Positions 7,841 through 15,422 of a stretch of DNA of 64,000 nucleotides are shown piece after piece. How positions within the stretch are numbered: position 1 is the first letter of the stretch; every line of letters starts with the position of its first letter. The DNA is taken from assembly GCF_023023025.1 (NCBI RefSeq), contig NZ_CP095481.1, positions 7,453,001 to 7,517,000 on the forward strand, given 5' to 3'. The position numbers and the translations under genes are program-made. Source of the DNA: Amycolatopsis sp. WQ 127309. GTDB taxonomy: Bacteria > Actinomycetota > Actinomycetes > Mycobacteriales > Pseudonocardiaceae. The notes below the pieces were generated by a model. The model was given only the letters and a program-made list of their open reading frames with translations, was not told where the DNA came from and searched no databases.

Positions 7841-8967
7841 AGCCGGTACCGCACCGTCTGCGGGTGGATCTTCAGCACCTCCGCGATCTCCGGCGTGCTG
7901 CCCCGCGACTCCAGCCACGCCATCAGCGTCTCGCCGAGGCGCTCCTGCTGCTTCGCGGTCAGGCCGACCAGCGGGCCGAGGACCTTGCGGCTCAGCTCGG
8001 TGAGCAGGAAGTCGTCGTGCATCAGCCAGACCGTGCTCAAGTGGTCCGTGCTGTGCACGACCGGGCTCGGCTCGATCACCCGTTGCCGCATCAATTGCAG
8101 CGTCCGGCACGCCCAGCTCAACGACGTCGCCGCGTCGGCCAGCGGCACCCGCGGCCCGACCGCCAGGAGCCAGCCCTTCAACGCGGGCTGCAGCAGCCGC
8201 AGGTCGCGCTCCAGGTTGGCCGACACCAGGCACGGCTGGGTGCTCTCCAGGTCGACCAGGACGTCCGCGTGCAGCGGCAGGCCCTGCAGGTCACCGTGCT
8301 GGTCGTCGGGGGATTCCAGCGCCACGGCGTTGACGTGCTCCGGGAGCTTCCACTCGGCCGCCTTCGCCGTGGCGGCGATGCTCTGCGGGGACGACGGCGG
8401 CGTCGCGAGGATCAGTTCCAGCAGCCGCCGGCGGCGCCGCTCGAGCGTGCCCGCGGCCTTCGTCTGGGCCACCGTGTACCCCTCGACCGAGTACGACGAG
8501 ATCTCCTCGATCACGGCGAAGATCGCTTCGGCGCAGACGCACAGCAGCGGCGTGGGCATGCCGGTGCGCTGGCCCCACGCCGCGATGTAGCGCCACGCGG
8601 CCTGGCCGCCGACGCGGTAGGAGGCCTGCAGCGAGTCCAGGCTGCCGCCGCCCTTGTGGACGCCGCGGCCCACCTCGCGGAACATCGCCCCCCACTTGTC
8701 CTGAGTGGACGGCCGGCCGCCGATGCTGTCGATCGAGCCGATGACGGCTTCCTCGATGGCCTTGATGATGACCGAGCCGAAGCCGCCTTCCAGGGGCTTG
8801 GCGTACTCGGGCACCTCGCGCTGGATCGCTTCGAGGATCTTCTTGCCCAGGTTGTCCGTGTGCGGCCGGAACCGCCGCGCGACCTCGCCGGGCAGGGACA
8901 CCCACAGCGTCCGGGCCTGGCTGCCCGTCTCCGGCGCCGGGCGTCCGCGCTCCGCCGGCTCGTTCAT
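7717..8967 (-). CDS. PucR/CdaR-type transcriptional regulator
   Basis: A 416-residue cytoplasmic regulator. The N-terminal and central parts are helical and resemble the domain commonly found before the PucR C-terminal helix-turn-helix in actinomycetes. The C-terminal 60 residues (TPEIAEVLKIHPQTVRYRLN, then LFGDRLNDPAQRLDMQLAL) are the typical PucR HTH of purine-catabolism and sugar-diacid regulators. The ATG at 8967 follows AAGGAG. No metabolic genes lie immediately divergent, so the target is unclear; such proteins often control distant or adjacent redox genes. Confidence 0.88.
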   Translation of the reverse strand: MNEPAERGRPAPETGSQARTLWVSLPGEVARRFRPHTDNLGKKILEAIQREVPEYAKPLEGGFGSVIIKAIEEAVIGSIDSIGGRPSTQDKWGAMFREVGRGVHKGGGSLDSLQASYRVGGQAAWRYIAAWGQRTGMPTPLLCVCAEAIFAVIEEISSYSVEGYTVAQTKAAGTLERRRRRLLELILATPPSSPQSIAATAKAAEWKLPEHVNAVALESPDDQHGDLQGLPLHADVLVDLESTQPCLVSANLERDLRLLQPALKGWLLAVGPRVPLADAATSLSWACRTLQLMRQRVIEPSPVVHSTDHLSTVWLMHDDFLLTELSRKVLGPLVGLTAKQQERLGETLMAWLESRGSTPEIAEVLKIHPQTVRYRLNQLTELFGDRLNDPAQRLDMQLALHAHRLRGTRPVDVAQA

Positions 8968-9112
8968 GTCGAAGCTCCTTCGCTCCACTGCCCCGTTTGC
9001 CATGCACTCACGCGCCGGGCGCGGACGCAAAACGGCCCGGACCGGCTGAGCCGGGGTGATGAATCCGGGGGACGCGGTTGTGTGCGGCTGCTAAAGACGC
9101 GACGATCGGGGC

Positions 9113-9584
9113 ATGGGTGCTCAGCGGTTCCGCGCCGTCATCGCCGCAGGCAGCCGGGGTGCCGGCGTCATCGAGGTGCCGTTCGACCCGGACGAGACGT
9201 GGGGCGCGAAAGCCGACCACCCGGTGGGTGGCACGATCGGCGACCGCCGCGTCCGCGGGAGGCTGGCTCCCGGCGACACCGGGTGGGCACTGACCGTGAC
9301 GCCGTTGTGGCTGCGCGACACCGCCGTCGCGATCGGCGACGAGGTGACCGTCGAACTCGCCCCGGAGGGGCCGCAACGCGGTGACCTCGCCGAAGACCTC
9401 GCCGCGGCGCTGGCCGCCGACCCGGCGGCGGCCGCGTTCTTCGACACGCTGGCGCAGTTTCTACCGCAAGGCGTACCTGCGCTGGATCGACGGGACCAAG
9501 GGCAAACCGGACGTCCGCGCGGCCCGGATCGCCGAGGTGGTCGGCCTGCTCGCCGACGGCGTCAAGGAGCGCCCGCGGCCGTAG
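9113..9584 (+). pseudogene. YdeI/OmpD-associated (DUF1905-type) protein gene with a frameshift
   Basis: The ATG at 9113 opens a DUF1905-like beta-barrel sequence (RFRAVIAAGSRGAGVIEVPF...WALTVTPLWLRD). It reads to FFDTLAQF. The expected continuation, YRKAYLRWIDGTKGKPDVRA, is in the next frame and ends at the TAG at 9582-9584. One extra T in the TTT at 9458-9460 explains the break: removing it gives one protein of about 156 residues with the family's usual C-terminal helix. Read literally, the first frame instead runs on to about 9649 with unrelated sequence. This is either a real mutation or a sequencing error. Confidence 0.75.
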
Positions 9585-9594
9585 AGTTCGCCGC

Positions 9595-10203
9595 ATGCGA
9601 AAACTGGCATTGGCCGGAGCCGCGGTGCTGGCCTGGGGCGAGTGGCTGAACCGGCGCTGGTCTCGCACCCTCGTCGGACGCGGTGCGGGCGCGTCCGAAG
9701 CCGTGGTCGTGCTGGGCTACCGGAACCCGCGGCCGACGGCGAACGTCGTCAACCGCTGGCGGGTGCGCGCGGGACTCCGGTCCGCGGCCGCTGACGCCCG
9801 CGTGATCTTCAGCGGTGGTCCCACCGGAGACGGAGCCGCGGAGGCCCGGTTGATGGCCGACTACGCGAAGGCGGTGCTCGAGTTCGACGGCCCGGTGCTC
9901 CTCGAAGACCGGAGCACGACGACCTGGGAGAACATCACGAACGTGCTCCCGCTCCTCGAGGACGTCGACCGCATCAAGATCGTCTCCCAGCCGGCGCACG
10001 CGCTCAAGGCCCGCGCGTACCTGCGGCGGCAACGCCCTGATCTCGCCGAGCGGCTCGTGCGGGCGGACGACTACCGCTTCGGCGAGTGGCTGCTCGGCAA
10101 ACCCCTGCTGGCGTTCTACGGGCTGTGGACGCTCCGCAGGCTCACGGCCGGCGAACGGAAGGTCGCGCCCGGGCCGGAAACCCGGCCCGGGCCCGCTGGG
10201 TGA
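9595..10203 (+). CDS. YdcF/SanA-like DUF218 protein
   Basis: A 202-residue DUF218 protein. The first 20 residues are hydrophobic (LALAGAAVLAWGEWLN) and may be a membrane anchor. The core shows VVVLGY, VIFSGGP, EDRSTTTWENI and VSQPAHALKARAYLRR, the conserved stations of the YdcF/ElyC/SanA family, which is linked to envelope integrity in other bacteria. Its exact reaction is not known. The stop directly abuts the stop of the convergent serine hydrolase gene, and a hairpin overlaps its last codons. Confidence 0.85.
   Translation: MRKLALAGAAVLAWGEWLNRRWSRTLVGRGAGASEAVVVLGYRNPRPTANVVNRWRVRAGLRSAAADARVIFSGGPTGDGAAEARLMADYAKAVLEFDGPVLLEDRSTTTWENITNVLPLLEDVDRIKIVSQPAHALKARAYLRRQRPDLAERLVRADDYRFGEWLLGKPLLAFYGLWTLRRLTAGERKVAPGPETRPGPAG
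10167..10192. terminator. 11-bp hairpin inside the 3' end of the ydcF-like gene
   Basis: Arms 10167-10177 and 10182-10192 (GCCCGGGCCGG and its complement) flank an AAAC loop. The hairpin lies between two convergent genes that have no gap and is probably a shared bidirectional terminator. Confidence 0.65.
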
Positions 10204-11346
10204 TCACCGGCAGAACGCGGTGTCCACAGTGGCCACGACGGCCTTCGCCGCCTGGTCCGCGTCGCCGAAGGTGCCCGGCAACGCCGTCACCGCGAGCCCG
10301 ACGGACCGGCCGTCGTCCGTGGTGCCGCCCCGGGTTTCGTACCCCTCGATGTCACCGCCGTGGCCCCAGTACGCGCCGCCGCAGCTGAGCGGGACGCGGA
10401 ACAGGCCGAGGCCGTAGCGCCACCCGGGCAGCAGCGGCGCGTCGACCGTCTTGCGCATCTCGGCCAGCTGCGCGGGCGGGAGCAGCCGGCCGTCGAGCAG
10501 CGCGCGGGAGACCTGCGCGAGGTCGCTCGGCGTCGAGATCAGCTGGCCGGCCGCGCCGCCCCAGGACGGGTCCATCTCGGTGGCGTCGACGATCGTGGGA
10601 TCGGTGAAGGTGCGGGTCGCGTAACCCCGCGGGTGGGGTCCGTGGATGGTCTGGTCCCCGGGCTGCGGCCAGTAGGTGTGGCGCAGCCCCGCCTTCTCGA
10701 TGACGCGTTCGGTGATCTGCTCCTGCACCGGGCGTTCGGTCACGCGCTCGATGAGCATGCCCGCCAGGAGGTAGTTGGTGTTGCTGTACTCCCACCGCGT
10801 GCCGGGCGCGAACTTCGCCGGGTGGGCGAGGGCCGCGGCGAGCAGGTCGTGGGGCTGGAAGAACTTGTGCTGGATCTTCCCGAAGTCCTCCAGTCCGATG
10901 TACTCGGTGTAGTTCGGCAGCCCGCTGGTGTGCTGCAGCAGCTGCCGGACGGTGATCTTCGTGCCGTCGATGCCTTCGCCGCGCACCACGCCGGGCAGGT
11001 ACTTCTCGATGGGCGCGTCCAGGTCGACCTTGCCCTCGGCCACGAGCTGCAGGACCACGGTCGCGGTGAACGTCTTCGTGTTGCTGCCCGCCCGGACCTC
11101 GCCGTCACGCGGCACCGGGACCCGGCCGCCGAGCCGGGCAGAGCCGGAGACCAGCGACGTCGTCCGGCCGTCCTTGGTCACGGAGGCGAGCGCGGCGGGG
11201 AACTTCTCCTGGCTCACCAGCGAGTCCAGGCTCTGTTGGACCGCGGATTTCGGGGGCGGGCCCGCCGCTGCCGCCGTCGTCAGGGCGGCCCCGAGTGCCC
11301 CCGCCACGGTCAGCACCACTACGCCCTTGCGCACCGTCGTCTGCAT
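10204..11346 (-). CDS. Secreted serine hydrolase, class C beta-lactamase/D-Ala-D-Ala carboxypeptidase family
   Basis: A 380-residue exported penicillin-recognising hydrolase. ATG at 11346 follows AAGGAG and opens a Sec signal peptide (VVVLTVAGALGAALTTAAAAGP). The active-site motifs are SNTK (Ser-x-x-Lys), YSNTNY (Tyr-x-Asn) and HGGD near the C-terminus, as in the S12 family, for example the Streptomyces R61 DD-peptidase. The substrate could be a peptidoglycan stem peptide, a beta-lactam or an ester. The family does not distinguish these. It is transcribed alone from this strand. Confidence 0.88.
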   Translation of the reverse strand: MQTTVRKGVVVLTVAGALGAALTTAAAAGPPPKSAVQQSLDSLVSQEKFPAALASVTKDGRTTSLVSGSARLGGRVPVPRDGEVRAGSNTKTFTATVVLQLVAEGKVDLDAPIEKYLPGVVRGEGIDGTKITVRQLLQHTSGLPNYTEYIGLEDFGKIQHKFFQPHDLLAAALAHPAKFAPGTRWEYSNTNYLLAGMLIERVTERPVQEQITERVIEKAGLRHTYWPQPGDQTIHGPHPRGYATRTFTDPTIVDATEMDPSWGGAAGQLISTPSDLAQVSRALLDGRLLPPAQLAEMRKTVDAPLLPGWRYGLGLFRVPLSCGGAYWGHGGDIEGYETRGGTTDDGRSVGLAVTALPGTFGDADQAAKAVVATVDTAFCR

Positions 11347-11419
11347 CAGCTCTCCTTCGCCGAACCGGATTCGATGGCCCAATGCTGGTCGAATCCGGCA
11401 CGAAGATCAGTAGCGCTGC

Positions 11420-11764
11420 CTACCGGACGCCGGGTGGTGCAGGCGCTACCTCGACGAGCTGAACCAAGGCCCCGGCGTCGGAAGTGCTGTGCTGGGCCAG
11501 TTCGGTGAAGAAGTGCGCGACGTGCCCGGTGGCCAGGTGCACGCGGAACGCTTCGGTGTCGGCGTAGATCTCGTAGAGGTAGAAGACGCCGGGGTTCGCG
11601 ACGTCCCGGAACGGTCGGAACTCGCGGCAGCCCGGCTCGCCCCGTACCGCGGTGGTGAGCGTCGCGATGGCGGCGGCGAGCTGCTCCTCGTGACCGGGCA
11701 CCGCCCGGACGACGGCGACCATGGGCCGTTCGCCGGGCGGGAGGTCCGCGGCGACCTCGGGCAT
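11420..11764 (-). CDS. Antibiotic biosynthesis monooxygenase (ABM) domain protein
   Basis: A 114-residue protein of the dimeric ferredoxin-like ABM fold. The pattern VAVVRAVPGHEEQLAAAI, then EPGCREF, YLYEIYAD and HLATGHVAHF is typical. Members act on quinones or as cofactor-free oxygenases. The ATG at 11764 follows GGGAG and begins 8 bases after the metallohydrolase stop; a second Met at 11722 is a weaker choice. It is the last gene of a three-gene operon repressed by the divergent MarR. Confidence 0.82.
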   Translation of the reverse strand: MPEVAADLPPGERPMVAVVRAVPGHEEQLAAAIATLTTAVRGEPGCREFRPFRDVANPGVFYLYEIYADTEAFRVHLATGHVAHFFTELAQHSTSDAGALVQLVEVAPAPPGVR

Positions 11765-11772
11765 GAACTCCC

Positions 11773-12528
11773 TCACGGGACCAGCACCGGGGTGCCGGGC
11801 AGGACCAGCCGGACCTCGATCTCCGGCGCGAGCCGCGCGACCGCGTCGGCGTAGTGGCGCGGATCCTGGTCGCCCTTGGTGATCATCCGGTCGCCCAGCT
11901 GTCCACTGTGGAACGCGTAGTGGTGCGGCACGGCCAGCGTCGGCTTCAGCGCGGCCGTCAGCCCGGCGGCCTCTTCGGCGTCCATGACGACCTGCTGGAG
12001 GTTCATCGGCCGGATGCACAGGCCGTTGGTCGGCAGGATGGCCAGGTCGACGTGCCCGAAGCGCTCCGGGATCGTGTCGAGCTCGGGGACGCGCAGCGAG
12101 TCGCCGCCGAAGAACACCGTGCGGCCGCCCGCCTGGATCACGAAGGTGACCTCGTGGACGCCGTGCTTGCCCGGCGCCGCGGTCACGGTCAGCTCGCCGA
12201 CCGTGGTGGCTTCCCACGCCTCGACGACGCGGACGTCGCGGAAACCCTTGTCCCGCGCGATGGTCGCGACGGTACCCGGCCCGATCAGCGGGGTGTCGAG
12301 GTCGAAGCCGCCGGCGACGAGCGCGTCGAGGTCGCAGTGGTCGTAGTGCTCGTGGGTGACGACGACCGCGTCGAGTCGGCCAAGGTCTTCGACGCGGGAG
12401 ACGACCGGTTCGCCCTGGTAGTAGGTGGCGGTCTGGGTGAACCACGGGTCCGTGAGGACGCGGAGCCCGCCGATGTCGATCAGCTGGCAGGCGTGCCCGA
12501 TCCGGGTCACGCTCAACGAGGTGCTCAT
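11773..12528 (-). CDS. MBL-fold metallohydrolase, UlaG-like
   Basis: A 251-residue metallo-beta-lactamase-fold hydrolase. Residues THEHYDHCD give the two-metal HxHxDH motif. The later GGDSL and PHHYAFHSG supply the remaining ligands. It resembles UlaG/N-acyl-phosphatidylethanolamine phospholipase-like enzymes rather than true beta-lactamases. It sits in the middle of an operon, 17 bases after the alpha/beta hydrolase gene. The substrate is unknown. Confidence 0.87.
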   Translation of the reverse strand: MSTSLSVTRIGHACQLIDIGGLRVLTDPWFTQTATYYQGEPVVSRVEDLGRLDAVVVTHEHYDHCDLDALVAGGFDLDTPLIGPGTVATIARDKGFRDVRVVEAWEATTVGELTVTAAPGKHGVHEVTFVIQAGGRTVFFGGDSLRVPELDTIPERFGHVDLAILPTNGLCIRPMNLQQVVMDAEEAAGLTAALKPTLAVPHHYAFHSGQLGDRMITKGDQDPRHYADAVARLAPEIEVRLVLPGTPVLVP

Positions 12529-12545
12529 GCGGTTTCTCCTTGCCG

Positions 12546-13331
12546 TCAGTTGCCGAGGTCGAGCAGGGCGCCGAGCAGCTCTTCGGGCGTCTCGAACTGG
12601 GGGAGGTGGCCGCTGCGGGGGAGCAGGGTGAACTTGGCCATCGGGATCGCGGCGGCGAAGGCGCGGCCGTAGTCCGGGGTGACGATGCCGTCGCTCTCGC
12701 CCCAGATGACGTGGACCGGGATGTCGAGGCCGCCGAGCCGCTTGGCCAGCGTCGGGTCGGCCATGGCCGCGCCGGTGTAGCCGAGGAGGGCGACGACGTC
12801 CGGGCTCGGGCCGGTGCCCCCGGCCGGCGGCACCGGCGCCCGGCTCGGGTCGTGCCAGGAGAGGGCCCGCAGCTCGTCCGGGGTCAGGCCCCGGACGTCG
12901 GTCACCGGGTGGCCGTCGACCTCGATGCCGACGCCGTCGACGATCACCGCGCCGCTGACGCGGGGGCTCTCGAGCAGGGCGATCTCGGCGGCCAGCCAGC
13001 CGCCGAAGGAGTTGCCGAGCACGGTGACGTCGGTGAGGTCGAGCTCCTCGAGCATCGCGACGTAGACCTTGGCCAGCTCGGTGACGTTCGTCAGGCCGTC
13101 GGGCTTCTGCGTGCCGCTGAAGCCGGGGTGGGTGGGCAGCAGCACCCGGGAGTGGGTGCGCTCGGCGAGCAGGTCGGCGAAGCCGGCCATCGTCGCGACG
13201 CCGCCACCGCCGTGCAGCAGCAGGAACGGCCGGGTGCGGTCGCGGTCCTGGAGCGTCACCTCGGCGGTGCCGAACGTGTGGGTCCCGGTGCGGACGGGCC
13301 GGAGCGAACCGGCCGGGGAGAGCGTGGTCAT
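12546..13331 (-). CDS. Alpha/beta hydrolase
   Basis: A 261-residue cytoplasmic alpha/beta hydrolase and first gene of the operon. The oxyanion motif is LLLHGGGG, the nucleophile elbow GNSFGG, the acid GESDGIV and the His RSGHLPQFE. It belongs to the broad group of C-C bond hydrolases and esterases similar to BphD/MhpC. With an ABM monooxygenase and a metallohydrolase downstream, the operon could degrade or detoxify an aromatic or quinone compound sensed by the MarR. This is inference. Confidence 0.87.
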   Translation of the reverse strand: MTTLSPAGSLRPVRTGTHTFGTAEVTLQDRDRTRPFLLLHGGGGVATMAGFADLLAERTHSRVLLPTHPGFSGTQKPDGLTNVTELAKVYVAMLEELDLTDVTVLGNSFGGWLAAEIALLESPRVSGAVIVDGVGIEVDGHPVTDVRGLTPDELRALSWHDPSRAPVPPAGGTGPSPDVVALLGYTGAAMADPTLAKRLGGLDIPVHVIWGESDGIVTPDYGRAFAAAIPMAKFTLLPRSGHLPQFETPEELLGALLDLGN

Positions 13332-13356
13332 GGTGCCTTCTTCGGTCTCGGCGGGG

Positions 13357-13394
13357 CTTACCTAAGGAACCTTAGATCAGCTTCCTTAGATAAG
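13357..13394. promoter_or_regulatory. Probable MarR operator, inverted repeat
   Basis: CTTACCTAAGGAA (13357-13369) is matched 12 of 13 by the reverse complement of TTCCTTAGATAAG (13382-13394). Inside it, CTAAGG-AA-CCTTAG (13362-13375) forms a shorter palindrome. The site fills the 94-bp gap between the divergent hydrolase operon and the MarR gene, the usual position for self-repression. Confidence 0.75.
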
Positions 13395-13425
13395 CAAGCT
13401 GTCCCCGATGAGTTAGGGTGAAGGC

Positions 13426-13848
13426 ATGACGTATCCCCCGGCAGAGGTCGCACTGGCCGTGAAGCGCCTGCAGTACCGCCACCACCGCGCGCTGAGCCGG
13501 GCACTGGCGCCGCTGGGGCTTTCCCTCGTGCAGTGGGACACCTTGCGCCACCTGCACCGCGAGCCGGAGGCGTCGCTGCACGACCTCGCCGCGCTGACCT
13601 TCCAGACCGACCAGTCCTTCGGGTCACTGGCCACCCGGATGGCTGACCGCGGCCTGATCGAGCGCGTCCCGGGACCCGGCCGGGCCGTGCGGCACCGGCT
13701 CACCGAAGAGGGCGCGCGGCTGCGCGCCGAAGGCCAGGACCGCGTGGACGGCGTCTTCGGGTCCTCCTTCGCGGACCTGACGCCCGCCCAGCTCGACCAG
13801 CTGGGCGGGCTCTTGGACCGCGCCCTCGGCCCCGACCCGACCGCGTGA
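13426..13848 (+). CDS. MarR-family transcriptional regulator
   Basis: A 140-residue winged-helix regulator. The recognition region is LHDLAALTFQTDQSFGSLATRM, followed by a wing (ERVPGPGRAVRHRLTEEG), bounded by dimerisation helices. It is divergent from the alpha/beta hydrolase operon and probably represses both it and itself through the inverted repeat between them. It would release DNA on binding a small phenolic or oxidant-type ligand, as MarR proteins generally do. Confidence 0.9.
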   Translation: MTYPPAEVALAVKRLQYRHHRALSRALAPLGLSLVQWDTLRHLHREPEASLHDLAALTFQTDQSFGSLATRMADRGLIERVPGPGRAVRHRLTEEGARLRAEGQDRVDGVFGSSFADLTPAQLDQLGGLLDRALGPDPTA

Positions 13849-13871
13849 GCGGCGCCCGAGCAGGAGGACAC

Positions 13872-14615
13872 GTGAAGGTCCTGATCACCAACGACGACGG
13901 CGTCGAGTCGCCGGGGCTGCACGCCCTGGCCCGCGGCGCGCGGGACCACGGCTGGGACGTCGTCGTCGCCGCGCCCGCCGAGGAGGCGAGCGGCACCGGC
14001 GCGGGGCTGACCGCCGCCGCGGGGGACACCCGGCGGGTCGCGGTCGAGCGGCGGGAGGTGCCGGGCCTGGCCGGTGTTCCGGTGTACGCGGTCGCCGCGC
14101 ACCCCGGGCTCATCGCCCTGCTGGCGGCGCAGGGCGCGTTCGGCGAGCCGCCGGAGGTCGTGCTGTCCGGGATCAACCTCGGCGCGAACACCGGCCGCGC
14201 GGTCCTGCACTCGGGCACGGTGGGCGCGGCGCTGACGGCGTCATTGCACGGCGCCCGCGCGCTGGCCGTGTCGCTCGACGTCGCCCCGGACGACGAAACC
14301 GACCCGCACTGGGACACCGCCGTCACGGTCGCGGCGGGCTTGTTCGACCGGCTCGCGGCCCTGCCGCCGGGATCGGTGCTGAACCTCAACGTGCCGGACC
14401 GCGCGGAGTCCGGCCCGCCGCGGCGAGCCGGGCTGGCCGAGTCCGGCACCGTGCAAGTCCACGTCGAGGACACCGGCGACGGCACGATCGCGCTGTCGGC
14501 CGAACTGGTCGGGGACGATCTGAAACCGGGCAGCGATGCCGCGCTGCTGGCCGAAGGCCACGCGACGGTCACCGCGCTGCGCTCGGTCGCGGAGGATCCC
14601 GACCTCGTCTGGTGA
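13872..14615 (+). CDS. surE: 5'/3'-nucleotidase SurE
   Basis: A 247-residue metal-dependent nucleotidase that removes phosphate from nucleoside monophosphates. The start motif VLITNDDGVESPG carries the metal-binding Asp pair (residues 8-9), and SGINLGANTG and HSGTVGAAL are the other conserved SurE stations. The GTG at 13872 follows CAGGAGG by 4 bases and is preferred over an in-frame ATG at 13845 that overlaps the MarR stop. It lies 23 bases after the MarR gene and may be co-transcribed with it. Confidence 0.92.
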   Translation: MKVLITNDDGVESPGLHALARGARDHGWDVVVAAPAEEASGTGAGLTAAAGDTRRVAVERREVPGLAGVPVYAVAAHPGLIALLAAQGAFGEPPEVVLSGINLGANTGRAVLHSGTVGAALTASLHGARALAVSLDVAPDDETDPHWDTAVTVAAGLFDRLAALPPGSVLNLNVPDRAESGPPRRAGLAESGTVQVHVEDTGDGTIALSAELVGDDLKPGSDAALLAEGHATVTALRSVAEDPDLVW

Positions 14616-14620
14616 CGCTC

Positions 14621-15271
14621 TCAGGCGGCGGCCGCCGAGCGGCGGGCCGCCACCGACCAGATCAAGCCCTTCCGCAGCCCCGGCAGCACCGTGTCGACGT
14701 GGTCGGCGATCGCCCGGAACGCCTTCCGGTGCGCGCGCCGCTCCTTGGGCGTGAAGACGGTGTGGACGTCGCCGTTGGCGGCGAACAACGCCAGGCTCGT
14801 GTCCTCGATGGCCACCCCGGCCGGGTCGTGCCCGCCCAGCACCGCGTTCCGCACGCGCTCGCGCAGCGTCCGGGCCCGGTCGGGATCGGTCACCGTGACG
14901 CGGCGGACCGGGAACAGGCCCAGCGCCCGGCGGCGCTCGACCGCCAGGGCGCCGGCCGCTTCGAGCTGGTCGCGGACGGCGGCTTCGGCCTGGTGCCAGT
15001 CGCGGTCCAGGACGCTCGCCCAGCGCCGCGGCCGGTCCGGCGGGACGCCGTCGAGGACCTGGGCGAGAAACGGGTCGTCCGGGGTGCGCGCGGCCTGCGG
15101 CGTGCGGCCGGCCTTGCCGTCGAGGTCCTGGAGGAGCCCGCCGAGGGTCAGCTCGGCCACCGCGGCCGCCCGCAGCAGCGGCCCGCGGGCCAGCACGCTG
15201 GCCGGGTCGAGCCGGTTCTTGTCTCCGTCCCAGCACAACAGGTACATCCGCTGGGGCAGGGGCTGTTTCAT
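14621..15271 (-). CDS. GPP34 (Golgi phosphoprotein 3-like) family protein
   Basis: A 216-residue helical protein of the GPP34 family, related to eukaryotic GOLPH3 and common in actinomycetes. Typical features are MYLLCWD near the start, AAAVAELTLGGLL, and a long helical body ending with VLPGLRKGLIWSV. The bacterial role is not established; the eukaryotic relatives bind phosphoinositides. ATG at 15271 follows GAGGAG. Its stop lies 5 bases from the SurE stop, so the two genes converge. Confidence 0.85.
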   Translation of the reverse strand: MKQPLPQRMYLLCWDGDKNRLDPASVLARGPLLRAAAVAELTLGGLLQDLDGKAGRTPQAARTPDDPFLAQVLDGVPPDRPRRWASVLDRDWHQAEAAVRDQLEAAGALAVERRRALGLFPVRRVTVTDPDRARTLRERVRNAVLGGHDPAGVAIEDTSLALFAANGDVHTVFTPKERRAHRKAFRAIADHVDTVLPGLRKGLIWSVAARRSAAAA

Positions 15272-15422
15272 GACGCTCCTCGCGGGTCGGCGCGGACACC
15301 TCGGCCGAACAGGAATACCCCGGCGGCCACGTTTCCGACCGCGTCGAGGCCATTCGTCACCGGAATGCGCGGCCCCGGGGTCGGCGTGTCGGGGCCGGTG
15401 TGGTCCGACCGGGTGTACCGCC

